Positions 53,901 to 61,700 of a stretch of DNA of 64,000 nucleotides are shown here, piece after piece (positions within the stretch are counted from its first letter, which is position 1; each line of letters begins with the position of its first letter). Below the pieces are notes generated by a model. That model was not told where the DNA came from, ran no database searches, and was given only the letters and a program-made list of their open reading frames with translations. The position numbers and the translations under genes are program-made. Origin of the DNA: Sphingobacteriia bacterium (lineage in GTDB: Bacteria; Bacteroidota; Bacteroidia; Chitinophagales; Chitinophagaceae); contig JAFKLS010000019.1 of the NCBI GenBank assembly GCA_017304675.1, forward strand, positions 1 to 64,000, in the 5' to 3' direction.

Positions 53901-56182
53901 TGGGCAATGGAAAAACATTATCTCCAACAGGAGGGTTCAATACCGCTTTTAATCAGTATTACGATACGTTTGGTGTATATACTGTAAAAATGATGGTTGA
54001 AAATAATATTGGTTGTAAAAGCGATACGGTAATAAAGCAGGTTACCATTCACGGATTGCCTCAGGTTGGATTTACTTTGCCTGCAATATGTTTGGACGAT
54101 GCAGAAGCGCATTTTACAGACTCTACCCGTTTCGCAGATATTGCAAGTACGGAAGCAGCTTACCTGTGGAATTACAATGGAGGTTCGCCACCTGTTAGCC
54201 CGGGGCCAACCAACAGTTCTTTTAATACACAAAATGGTTCTACCAGGTATAATACGGTAGGGAGTTACAAAGTGTCTTTTAAAGTAACGAGCAATTATGG
54301 ATGCGATTCAACCCTAACACAGAGTATTACAGTGAACGGTTCTAAACCTCATGCGGATTTTGCCGTTTTAAATAGCAGTCATCTATGCAGTAACGATTCA
54401 ATACGTATACAAGATAATTCTACTGTAGATTTTGGTACAACAACCCGTAACGAAATTTTCTGGGATATAGTGAATGTGCCCGTTATGGACAGTATAGATA
54501 ATGCGCCTTACACTACTAAAAAATATGCTCATTTATATCCTAATTTTTCATCGCCTGCAAACAAAACCATTTCTATTAAACTTATTGCCCATTCGGGTAA
54601 TTCTTCAGTATGCCAAAACAGTATAACCAAAACTTTTGTACTGAACCAAAGCCCCGTGGTGCAATTCACCACCGTTCCCGGCATATGTAATGATACTACT
54701 GCCAGGCAAATAACACAGGCAACAGAAATAGGAGGCGTGCCGGGTACATTTACATATTACGGAACCGGTGTTAACAATACAGGTTTATATACGCCGCAAT
54801 CCGTTGCATCGGGAACCTATGCCGTTAAAGCTGTATACACTACTGCAATGACCTGTGCCGACTCTGCCACAAGAAATATTACAGTATGGCCCTCACCTGT
54901 AGCAAAGTGGGGTGTAAGTGCTCCTTTATGTGAAAAGAACAATATCACTTTTACAGATTCATCCGTGGCTAATTATAAAAACACTGCTGCACGTTATTGG
55001 GATTTTGGAGACGGCACCACTGCAGTATACAATAATACCACTACCTCTTTTATTAAAAAATATGCTGCAGGTAATAACTATACAGTTAGTTTGAGAGTTA
55101 TGAGCGATAGCGGCTGCCGCAGTACTTATAATGTTAAAACATTAAATGTTCATTATTTACCGGTAGTGAATTTTGGATTGCCAAGCATTTGTTTGCCTGA
55201 TGGGAATGGAGTATTTACAGATTCATCCGTTATTGCAGATAATTCTCAATCGTTATTTTCATACTTATGGAATTTTGGAGACCCTAATGATGCCACTCCT
55301 TCAACACTTAAAAATCCCTCACACAAGTATAGTGCACTGGGGCCGGTAAACGTGCAGTTGAAGGTAACCAGTAAAGATGCTTGTACGGATTCACTCACAA
55401 AACAGTTGAACAGCATTTATCCGCAACCTAAAGCCGGTTTTTCAATAACCCCTGATACGGTTTGTATAGGCGATTTTATTCGTTTTACAGATTTGAGCAA
55501 TGGCATTACCGGAAAAGTTGTGAAATGGAATTGGGATTTATCGGGAGGAAGTGTTTCTTCCCTGCAAAATCCCACCAGGCGGTTTACAGATTCTGGCAAT
55601 TTCAATATCAGTCTTTATATATATAACCAGCAAAACTGTATAAGCGATACCATGATTAAACAGGTGGTAGTATATCCTTATCCTAAATTAACTATGGGGC
55701 CAAATTTATTCATGCTGCAGGGAGGTATTGTTGTTATAAAGCCGGTATATATTTATGGAAACGGGCTACAATATTTGTGGACACCCGCTTCTTATTTAAG
55801 CAGTGATACGGCCCGTTACCCTACGGCTACACCACCGGATGATATTACGTATAAACTCACGCTTACAGGCTTGGGCAGTTGTGCCGTGAGCGATACGGTT
55901 TTTATAAAAGTACTTAAAGAGCCTTTAATACCGAATGCTTTTAGCCCTAACGGAGATGGTATTAACGATACATGGGTGATTAAATATTTGGAAAGCTATC
56001 CAGGTGCTACGGTTGATATATATAATCGTTACGGGCAAAATGTTTTTCATTCCGAAGGATATAGTGTGAACTGGGATGGAACACTTAAAGGGCAGCCTTT
56101 GCCTATTGGAACGTATTATTATATTGTAGATCCGAAAAATGGAAGACAGAAAATGCAGGGCTCGGTTACTATTATCAGGTAA
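50960..56182 (+). CDS. Giant IgGFc-binding/PKD-repeat surface protein with T9SS type B sorting domain
   Basis: A 1740-residue secreted protein. It has a signal peptide (MKKLFLG..., cleavage near 21), an IgGFc-binding-type domain (about 25-480; GTDFYITYPAH, SDNPVVVYSHI, LPTNVWGNEYIVPSYPS), then about ten PKD-like repeats with WxFGDG-type cores (for example WDYGDGTKDT, WNFGDGGIDS, WSFGDGVTDT, WDFGDGTTAV). The last 85 residues are the gliding-motility CHU_C domain beginning PNAFSPNGDGINDTW, a type B signal for the type IX secretion system. The ATG at 50960 is used; a TTG two codons earlier is not. It is followed by a PorP/SprF gene, its usual companion. It probably acts as a surface adhesin. Confidence 0.92.
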   Translation: MKKLFLGIILLLGIQTISRAQNFSNKGTDFYITYPAHIDGPSSAMGIYITSDVNATGKIVVGNQTIPFTVTANSVTRKFIGPNATGDAPNTSVYLTQQDGIATASAIHVTSDNPVVVYSHIIRSARSGATLVLPTNVWGNEYIVPSYPSISSSGAGNGGVAGGVGIITVVAAEANTSISITPSVASINGARTAGTPYQITLANPGDVYQIQFRTLADISGTVVKSASSGSGGCKKIAVFSSTSWSAFDCTSSSGGDNLYQQLFPTGSWGKNFMTAPFKNRNYDIVRVFVKNTGTNVYKLENGIQTQLTGLSAVGSYYEYKTANPTFITADQPISVVQYITSTTCKAGCTTTSTNVACLADPEMVVLNPIEQTINNITVFAAHKNYVPTGQSNVTNCFLNIIIPSNATASFKINGSNPSSGFMAIQGTNYSYLQEEITSLALTNPVQNLTADSSFIAIAYGFGTVESYGYNAGTNVKDFTQLATFQTSHARIDSPVACINTPFQFSVPLNFQPTSIQWDYSKAPNITPNTTVTVSNPATVLDSVSAITGLKYYSTRNTYTFIAPNTTSVRDTIKVYTTSATADGCGSTQQTFSIPVIVSNLPSANFTTISSGCVSDPVQFKDATNVNGTSKVIYGLWNYGNGTKDSAYNPIKTFTIPQTYNVRYQPVTNYGCIGDTTIPFSVSSVPVAGFTYSDSCVNKTIVLTDTSKISVGTIVKWYWDYGDGTKDTLTTNISRTKVYNTVGTYAVSLIVESNTGCKSTAFIQPITIRPLPLTNFIVPNVVCLPVGAALFSDSSKVNNGTIVKWKWNFGDGGIDSVANPVHNYSAMGPFTVKLTAISNYGCAKDSSKIVTNIYAQPKARFGMNTFICLRDSAVYSDSSDGKGSNIVKWRWSFGDGVTDTIQNTKHVYAASGIDSVKLFVYSDKGCISDTAIQAITVNPLPLAGFYTQAANNYCEKRAVKFIDTAINRSITTASLSRWYWDMGNGKTLSPTGGFNTAFNQYYDTFGVYTVKMMVENNIGCKSDTVIKQVTIHGLPQVGFTLPAICLDDAEAHFTDSTRFADIASTEAAYLWNYNGGSPPVSPGPTNSSFNTQNGSTRYNTVGSYKVSFKVTSNYGCDSTLTQSITVNGSKPHADFAVLNSSHLCSNDSIRIQDNSTVDFGTTTRNEIFWDIVNVPVMDSIDNAPYTTKKYAHLYPNFSSPANKTISIKLIAHSGNSSVCQNSITKTFVLNQSPVVQFTTVPGICNDTTARQITQATEIGGVPGTFTYYGTGVNNTGLYTPQSVASGTYAVKAVYTTAMTCADSATRNITVWPSPVAKWGVSAPLCEKNNITFTDSSVANYKNTAARYWDFGDGTTAVYNNTTTSFIKKYAAGNNYTVSLRVMSDSGCRSTYNVKTLNVHYLPVVNFGLPSICLPDGNGVFTDSSVIADNSQSLFSYLWNFGDPNDATPSTLKNPSHKYSALGPVNVQLKVTSKDACTDSLTKQLNSIYPQPKAGFSITPDTVCIGDFIRFTDLSNGITGKVVKWNWDLSGGSVSSLQNPTRRFTDSGNFNISLYIYNQQNCISDTMIKQVVVYPYPKLTMGPNLFMLQGGIVVIKPVYIYGNGLQYLWTPASYLSSDTARYPTATPPDDITYKLTLTGLGSCAVSDTVFIKVLKEPLIPNAFSPNGDGINDTWVIKYLESYPGATVDIYNRYGQNVFHSEGYSVNWDGTLKGQPLPIGTYYYIVDPKNGRQKMQGSVTIIR

Positions 56183-56282
56183 CGAACTATGTGTAACAGA
56201 ATTAATAATTGAAGGTTAGCATAATTTATTTACTATTGCTGGCTATTATGTATACGATTAACACTTTTACTTGTATCTCGTG

Positions 56283-57302
56283 ATGAAGAAACTCTTTGTA
56301 TCGCTTATTCTTTTCCCTCTTGTTCTTTCGGTAATTGCCCAGCAACGGCCTTACTATACGCAGTATATTATGAACATGTATCTCATTAATCCTGCTGTTG
56401 CGGGGATTGAGAATTATACAGATGTTAAGCTCAGCCATAGAATGCAATGGGTGGGCTTACAAGATGCGCCTGTTACCACTTATGCAACATTACATGCCCC
56501 TTTAAAGAAAAGCGATTACGATAGGGAGACTGCAACTTCTTTTCATGCCCGTGGCGCCAATCCGCGGGGGCAGGCTTATTGGGAAGATTATACTGCAGCA
56601 GCACCTCATCAGGGCATAGGGCTTACAATATTGAATGATATCACCGGCCCGCTGAACCGTTTTGCAGCTTATGGTACTTATGCTTATCATTTTGGGATTG
56701 CTCCTAAAACAAGTTTATCTTTTGGCCTTTCTGCTGGCGTAACACAATTAAGCTTAAATGCAAGCAAATTAAACTTTGCAACTTCTGTTGATCCTGCGGT
56801 AAACGGAACCGGTATTATGAACCGTTTAAAACCAGATATCAGTGCTGGGGTATGGTTGTATTCCAGCAATTATTTTGCCGGCATATCTGTTCAGCAAATA
56901 GTACCGCAACAAGTATCTTTTAGCGATAATACAGTTGCTTTACAAAATGGAAAACTGGTACCGCATACTTTTGTTACTGCCGGTTTTAGAACACAATTGA
57001 ATGAAGATGTAAGCATGCTTCCTTCCGTTATGTTTCGTTATATTAACCCTTTGCCGTTGGGTGTAGATGTGAATGTGAAATTTCAATACCAGGATATTGT
57101 TTGGGCAGGAGCATCTTTCAGAAACCAGGATGGCTATGCAATTATGTTAGGTGCTAATTTTAACCACTCACTTAATATTGGATACTCTTACGATATTACT
57201 ACCTCGCAATTAAATACGGTAAGCAAAGGCACTCATGAAATATTGATTGGGTTTTTGCTGGGTAATAAATATGGAGACTGGTGCCCCAGGAATTTGTGGT
57301 AA
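56283..57302 (+). CDS. PorP/SprF family type IX secretion system protein
   Basis: A 339-residue outer-membrane protein (signal peptide ending in VIAQ). It begins with the family hallmark QQRPYYTQYIMNMYLINPAVAGIE and SHRMQWVGLQDAP, then continues as amphipathic strands with GLGLTI-like and LSFGLSAGV segments. PorP/SprF proteins help particular T9SS cargoes cross or anchor, and often follow a large CHU_C-domain protein gene, as here (100-base gap). The ATG at 56283 gives a clean signal peptide. Confidence 0.92.
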   Translation: MKKLFVSLILFPLVLSVIAQQRPYYTQYIMNMYLINPAVAGIENYTDVKLSHRMQWVGLQDAPVTTYATLHAPLKKSDYDRETATSFHARGANPRGQAYWEDYTAAAPHQGIGLTILNDITGPLNRFAAYGTYAYHFGIAPKTSLSFGLSAGVTQLSLNASKLNFATSVDPAVNGTGIMNRLKPDISAGVWLYSSNYFAGISVQQIVPQQVSFSDNTVALQNGKLVPHTFVTAGFRTQLNEDVSMLPSVMFRYINPLPLGVDVNVKFQYQDIVWAGASFRNQDGYAIMLGANFNHSLNIGYSYDITTSQLNTVSKGTHEILIGFLLGNKYGDWCPRNLW

Positions 57303-57323
57303 GAAGGGATGATTTATTATTGA

Positions 57324-57926
57324 TCAAATCTCCGGTAACGATAATCTTTTTCTTTTTGAATAAATCCTTATTGCAATAATGATGATAACACAACCCACTA
57401 TGTTGGTTTCGTAGTTAAAAGTTGTTCGTTTTAAAAATATATATACTATACCCCCAATAGCACAGGCTGTGGCATAAAGCTCTCCGCGTTTTAATAAATT
57501 TGGCACTGCATTGCATAAAATATCGGCAAGCAATCCACCAAACGTAGCAGTAATTACACCCATTATTACCGAATAAATGTTGTTGATGCCTAATTGTAAA
57601 CTTTTTTCAATGCCGGCTATTGTAAAAAGGCCCAATCCCATAGCATCTGTAAAAAACAAAACCTTTCTAAATTGAGAAGAACTCAGTTTAAATAAAGCAG
57701 CTACTATAATAGAGATAACAACTATTAATAATGCTATGTTATCATTTATCCAGTTAACAGGTCTTATCCCTATTAAAAGATCTCTTAATGTGCCACCGCC
57801 ATAGGCGGTTGCGAACGCCAGAACGGAAGCGCCGAAAATATCCATTTTAGAAGCCCTTGCTTTAAAAGCTCCTGTAATGGCAAATACAAATGTGCCGGCG
57901 TAGGTGGTAAGGTCTAATAGGGTCAT
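57324..57926 (-). CDS. Trimeric intracellular cation channel (TRIC/UPF0126) family protein
   Basis: A 200-residue inner-membrane protein with six to seven hydrophobic helices. It consists of two repeats of the UPF0126 domain: GTFVFAITGAFKA with YGGGTLRDLLIG in the first, and GLGLFTIAG with ATFGGLLADILCN in the second. Prokaryotic TRIC proteins form potassium-permeable channels; some members are linked to glycine transport. It is convergent with the PorP gene and followed upstream by the ABM-like gene. Confidence 0.88.
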   Translation of the reverse strand: MTLLDLTTYAGTFVFAITGAFKARASKMDIFGASVLAFATAYGGGTLRDLLIGIRPVNWINDNIALLIVVISIIVAALFKLSSSQFRKVLFFTDAMGLGLFTIAGIEKSLQLGINNIYSVIMGVITATFGGLLADILCNAVPNLLKRGELYATACAIGGIVYIFLKRTTFNYETNIVGCVIIIIAIRIYSKRKRLSLPEI

Positions 57927-57957
57927 TCAATAAAATAAGGTTGTGCAATAAATAAGG

Positions 57958-58329
57958 TTATGACTTTGCGCCTAAAGCAATAGGTGTGGTTTCTATTAAT
58001 TCTAAAGATTTTATCATATTTCCTGTAGCATTCTTATACTTTTTAAAATGCTCTGTTTGTATGTGTGATTGGTATGCTTCAGCATTTGCATAGACCTCCA
58101 GCACCGTGATAGAAGTTGGGCGGTTCTTTTCTGCTACCGCATAAAGTGTGAGTACGCCGAGTTCCAGGCGGATGGAGGTTTCTATTCCTTCCTGCAGAGC
58201 GGCCTTATATTTTTCCAGTTGGGAAGCATCTACTTCAATCCTAGCTATACGAACTATTTTATCATTCTGTTGTGCAGTTAAAGTGTTGTACAACAGAAGT
58301 AGCAGTATTAAAACAGGTAGTGATTTCAT
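57958..58329 (-). CDS. Exported antibiotic-biosynthesis-monooxygenase (ABM)-like protein
   Basis: A 123-residue protein with a signal peptide (about 1-19, ending in LTAQ). The mature part has the ABM ferredoxin-like fold pattern: VRIARIEVDASQLEKYKAALQE, then LTLYAVAEKNRPTSITVLEVYANAEAYQSHIQTEHFKKYK. Such small dimeric proteins are putative quinol or polyketide monooxygenases; export is less usual and the substrate is unknown. It is 32 bases upstream of the TRIC gene. Confidence 0.8.
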   Translation of the reverse strand: MKSLPVLILLLLLYNTLTAQQNDKIVRIARIEVDASQLEKYKAALQEGIETSIRLELGVLTLYAVAEKNRPTSITVLEVYANAEAYQSHIQTEHFKKYKNATGNMIKSLELIETTPIALGAKS

Positions 58330-58440
58330 ACGTGTTTATTTTATTGCAACATAAGTTGCAGGTTTATTTGGAAGAGCACAGCAATGTAACCCATAAGATA
58401 GCGGAATGCATTCTGTATTATATGCACGCAGTAAAATTAG

Positions 58441-59832
58441 TTATAATAAAATACCTCTTAAAAAAATAAGGGCAACAGAGAAATAAATAACGAGGCCGGT
58501 TACATCTACCAATGTGGCAACAAAAGGAGCTGAAGATACTGCCGGGTCTGCTCCCAGTTTCTTTAAGAACATAGGCAACATGCTGCCACTGAATGTGCCC
58601 CAAAGTACTACACCTACAAGGCTAACACCAACAGATAACCCTATTAAGAACCAATGATCGCCATAAATAGCAGGGGCGATGCTATGCCAAACGGCTATTC
58701 GTATAAAACCAATAATACCCAATACAGTGCCCAGCAATAAACCGCTTAATATTTCCCTGCGCATTACACGCCACCAATCGGCAATGGTAATTTCCCCAAC
58801 GGCCATTGCCTGTATAATTAGCGTACTGGCTTGTGAACCGCTGTTACCTCCGCTGGAAATGATCAGCGGAACAAACAGTGCCAATACTACTGCTTTGGCA
58901 ATTTCATCTTCAAAATAACTCATGGCCGTTGCAGTTAACATTTCTCCCAGAAACAATACTACCAGCCAGCCTATGCGTTTTCTAAAAAGTTTAAGCAAAG
59001 GAATATCCAGGTAAGGTTCATCCAATACTTCTGTACCTCCCATCTTTTGCATGTCTTCGCTAAACTCTTCATTGGCCACCCACAACATGTCGTCAATCGT
59101 AACAATGCCTAATAAAATATTATTATCGTCTACTACCGGCAGGGCTACCCGGTTGTTCATTTTAAAAACCTGGTTAGCATGTTCCTGGTCGTCATTTACG
59201 TTCAATGAAACAATTCTGCCATCAATAATCTCATCTACTCTCTTTTCCGGAGATGCAAGGATGATGTCTTTAATCTTCACATCATCTACCAGTTCTCCTT
59301 TTTCATTAATAATATAAATTACATCAACCGTTTCACTGTTCTTGGCAAATTTTCTAATGGTGGCAATTACCTCTTCAACGGTGTTATGGGCATATACATA
59401 CACATAATCGGGTGTCATTAAACGGCCTACACTATCTTCCGGGTAACCCAATAAAGAAAGGGTTATTTTGCGTTCTTCGGGGTCTAACAGTTTAATAAGG
59501 TCGCGAATTACACTTTTAGGTAGTTCTTCTAAAAAGTCTGTGCGGTCATCAGCGGGCAGTTCATTCAGTAATTCGGCTGTTTTAGAATTGGGCAGTTCTT
59601 TAATAATATCTTTCTGTTGTGCAATATCCAGTATCTTAAATACACTGGCAGCTCTGTGTACAGCCATATTGCCAACTATCTGTGCTTCGTATTCGGGATA
59701 TTTATTAATGAGTTCTGCTACATCGCTGATATTTTGATCGTTCAAGAAATCGCGAATGGCCAGTTTGTCTTCGCTTGCCAACAGTTGCTCAAACTGTTCT
59801 TCAATGCTCAATTGTTCCAACTCTAAACTCAT
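58441..59832 (-). CDS. mgtE: Magnesium transporter MgtE
   Basis: A 463-residue magnesium channel: an N-terminal helical domain with ELPADDRTDFLEELP, two CBS domains (about 140-260) with GRLMTPDY and LGIVTIDDML, and five transmembrane helices at the end (about 290-460) with PLIISSGGNSGSQAST and the pore segment. The cytoplasmic part senses Mg2+ in this family. The ATG at 59832 is preferred over the TTG upstream. Confidence 0.93.
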   Translation of the reverse strand: MSLELEQLSIEEQFEQLLASEDKLAIRDFLNDQNISDVAELINKYPEYEAQIVGNMAVHRAASVFKILDIAQQKDIIKELPNSKTAELLNELPADDRTDFLEELPKSVIRDLIKLLDPEERKITLSLLGYPEDSVGRLMTPDYVYVYAHNTVEEVIATIRKFAKNSETVDVIYIINEKGELVDDVKIKDIILASPEKRVDEIIDGRIVSLNVNDDQEHANQVFKMNNRVALPVVDDNNILLGIVTIDDMLWVANEEFSEDMQKMGGTEVLDEPYLDIPLLKLFRKRIGWLVVLFLGEMLTATAMSYFEDEIAKAVVLALFVPLIISSGGNSGSQASTLIIQAMAVGEITIADWWRVMRREILSGLLLGTVLGIIGFIRIAVWHSIAPAIYGDHWFLIGLSVGVSLVGVVLWGTFSGSMLPMFLKKLGADPAVSSAPFVATLVDVTGLVIYFSVALIFLRGILL

Positions 59833-59936
59833 GGGGTGCAAATTAATGAAATGCAATTTTGTAACAATAACAAGGGCTTAAGATTCCATTAGATTTAATA
59901 CAGGAAGATAAAGTGTATTGGAATACAATACTCTAT

Positions 59937-59944
59937 TATTTTTG
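59937..59944 (+). promoter_or_regulatory. Predicted -7 element for the SET-domain gene
   Basis: TATTTTTG fits TAnnTTTG and ends 9 bases before the ATG at 59954. A TTG lies 16 bases upstream (59918-59920). Confidence 0.4.
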
Positions 59945-59953
59945 CCACTGCTT

Positions 59954-60340
59954 ATGATTTTACCTTGTTTAACCGTAACTGCATCCCTTAAGGGAGGGAG
60001 AGGGGTTTTTACCACAGAAAATATCCCTGCCAATACTGTAATTGAAATATCGCCCGTACTGGTATTGAGTGTTAAAGAAAGAGCTATTGCCGAAGAAACG
60101 AATTTGTATAATTACTTTTTTGAATGGGGGAAGAGTAGGAAAAAGGGAGCATTGGGAATGGGCAATATATCTATGTACAACCACGATTATAATGCCAATT
60201 GTATGTATGAAATGGATTATGATCATGAACTGATGACCATTACTACTGTTAGGGCTGTTAAGAAGGGCGAGGAACTTTGTATTAATTATAATGCCGAGCC
60301 TACCGATACCACACCGGTTTGGTTTGATGCAAAAAATTAA
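59954..60340 (+). CDS. Small SET-domain protein
   Basis: A 128-residue protein made almost wholly of a SET domain, the fold of eukaryotic protein lysine methyltransferases. Visible parts are KGGRGVFTTENIPANTVIEISPVLVL, the NxxMYNHDYNANC segment (SET motif NHxxxxN), and GEELCINYNAEP with the catalytic Tyr. No pre-SET or post-SET zinc cysteines are present. It may methylate a protein using S-adenosylmethionine, but the target is unknown. It is convergent with the hydrogenase operon. Confidence 0.85.
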   Translation: MILPCLTVTASLKGGRGVFTTENIPANTVIEISPVLVLSVKERAIAEETNLYNYFFEWGKSRKKGALGMGNISMYNHDYNANCMYEMDYDHELMTITTVRAVKKGEELCINYNAEPTDTTPVWFDAKN

Positions 60341-60374
60341 TATGAACAGCCAGCTTTTGTAACAGTTTTAAAAC

Positions 60375-60407
60375 AGAAGAATGCCAACAATTGCTGGCAT
60401 TCTTCTT
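60375..60407. terminator. Bidirectional terminator between SET gene and hydrogenase operon
   Basis: A 12-base stem AGAAGAATGCCA / TGGCATTCTTCT with an 8-base loop lies between convergent genes. The T-tract is modest on both strands. Confidence 0.75.
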
Positions 60408-60425
60408 ACCTGATCATTCATCAAC

Positions 60426-60947
60426 TTAAAACACATACGTAGATTCTAACTGCTTCTCACCTTTGTTGAATTGAAGGAGTCTCAAAACGGAAGCAATTAC
60501 AGAAGGTATTTGCGATTCTACATCTTTAGTTAGTTCTATGCCCTGTTGCTGAATAGACGCAATACTTACAACAACAAGATCTATAATAGGCATTTTATTC
60601 AGAAGCTGGAGTGCAGAAACAAGATCTTTTAATCCAATATCGTGGGTACTCATCGCTGCTGGAAAATCTTTAGCATAACGTGGCTTAATGGTTCTTATAC
60701 TGCCTGGTTCCTGTTCATCCAGTGTGGCATCAATAAGGATCACATGTTCAAATTCTTCAAAATATTCTAAAAGATGAAAACCACCGGTACCCCCATCTAA
60801 AACAAACACATTGCCGGGCAGGTCCATCTGGCTCATTACATTGGCCACATGCACTCCAATACCTTCATCGCCCATGAGGTAATTTCCAATCCCCAGTATA
60901 AGCGTGGAAGGTTTAGCTACTTTATTTGTTTCGGTTAAAGCTTGCAT
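60426..60947 (-). CDS. hyaD: Hydrogenase maturation protease
   Basis: A 173-residue endopeptidase of the HyaD/HybD/HycI family, which cuts the C-terminal tail of the hydrogenase large subunit once nickel is in place. It shows ILGIGNYLMGDEGIGVHV with the nickel-sensing acidic residue, LDGGTGGFHLL with the second Asp, and the His in STHDIGLKDL. Its ATG overlaps the stop of the cytochrome b gene by one base, so translation is coupled. It is the last gene of the hydrogenase operon here. Confidence 0.93.
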   Translation of the reverse strand: MQALTETNKVAKPSTLILGIGNYLMGDEGIGVHVANVMSQMDLPGNVFVLDGGTGGFHLLEYFEEFEHVILIDATLDEQEPGSIRTIKPRYAKDFPAAMSTHDIGLKDLVSALQLLNKMPIIDLVVVSIASIQQQGIELTKDVESQIPSVIASVLRLLQFNKGEKQLESTYVF

Positions 60948-61681
60948 TATTTGGTGTCTTTGGTGGGGTTAGGGGTTTGGTGATGATTTCTTTCGAATAC
61001 TTCTTCTTCAATAAATTTCCATCCACCGCCCATACTGCTCATTTCTCCTCTACCTTCTACATAATCGTGGTAAAATACCAGGTATACATGCACAATGGCA
61101 AATAGGATAAAAAACCACATTGCCCAATGATGAATTTGTCTTGTAATAATATCTCCGCCGAATAAAGAAGGCACCCAGGCAAATAGTTTAGGAAACCACC
61201 AGGTACTCATTGCAGCATATAAGCCAAATCCGGTTAAGCATTGTACCAAAAAAGCAAGAAAGGTTAAAAAGTAAGTAAAACCTGCCATAGCATTATGCCC
61301 AATACTCATATGCTCTCTTCCTTTAAGCATTAAAATATCCATTCTTATTACATACCACATTTCTTTATAAAATTTTTTGGAAAAAGGAACAAACTGGCGC
61401 CAGTTGGCATATTTGTTACCTACAAAACCCCAGTAAATGCGGAACAAAAAATTGAAGAAGAAGATGTATGCTGCCACAAAGTGTACATACCTGAACCACC
61501 CCATAGTATAACGGTCAGACGCTTCTTTGGTACTTAGCTGGGCCAACGGGTTGCCAATGTAAAACCCCGTAATAATTAATGCTAACAATACTACCACATT
61601 CAACCAGTGATAAATGCGTACCGGCTTTTCCCATACATACACACGGCGGAGTTTATGAACGTGTAAATATTTTGTTGACAT
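60947..61681 (-). CDS. hyaC: Ni/Fe-hydrogenase b-type cytochrome subunit
   Basis: A 244-residue inner-membrane dihaem cytochrome b with four transmembrane helices. It passes electrons from the hydrogenase small subunit to the quinone pool. Haem-ligand histidines are visible in IYHWLNVVVL, YVHFVAAYIF and HWAMWFFILFAIVHVYLVFYHD. The length is normal for HyaC-type subunits. It lies 19 bases after the large subunit gene. Confidence 0.94.
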   Translation of the reverse strand: MSTKYLHVHKLRRVYVWEKPVRIYHWLNVVVLLALIITGFYIGNPLAQLSTKEASDRYTMGWFRYVHFVAAYIFFFNFLFRIYWGFVGNKYANWRQFVPFSKKFYKEMWYVIRMDILMLKGREHMSIGHNAMAGFTYFLTFLAFLVQCLTGFGLYAAMSTWWFPKLFAWVPSLFGGDIITRQIHHWAMWFFILFAIVHVYLVFYHDYVEGRGEMSSMGGGWKFIEEEVFERNHHQTPNPTKDTK

Positions 61682-61700
61682 GAGAATATCTTTTTAATGT

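Noticed and set aside
53918..54232. 104-codon minus-strand frame inside the giant PKD protein
   Set aside because: It is a shadow frame in repeated coding sequence, with Cys/Arg-rich random composition.
53050..55650. Repeat-driven recombination or tandem duplication within the PKD region
   Set aside because: The PKD repeats are similar at protein level only; no long identical DNA repeats were seen on reading.
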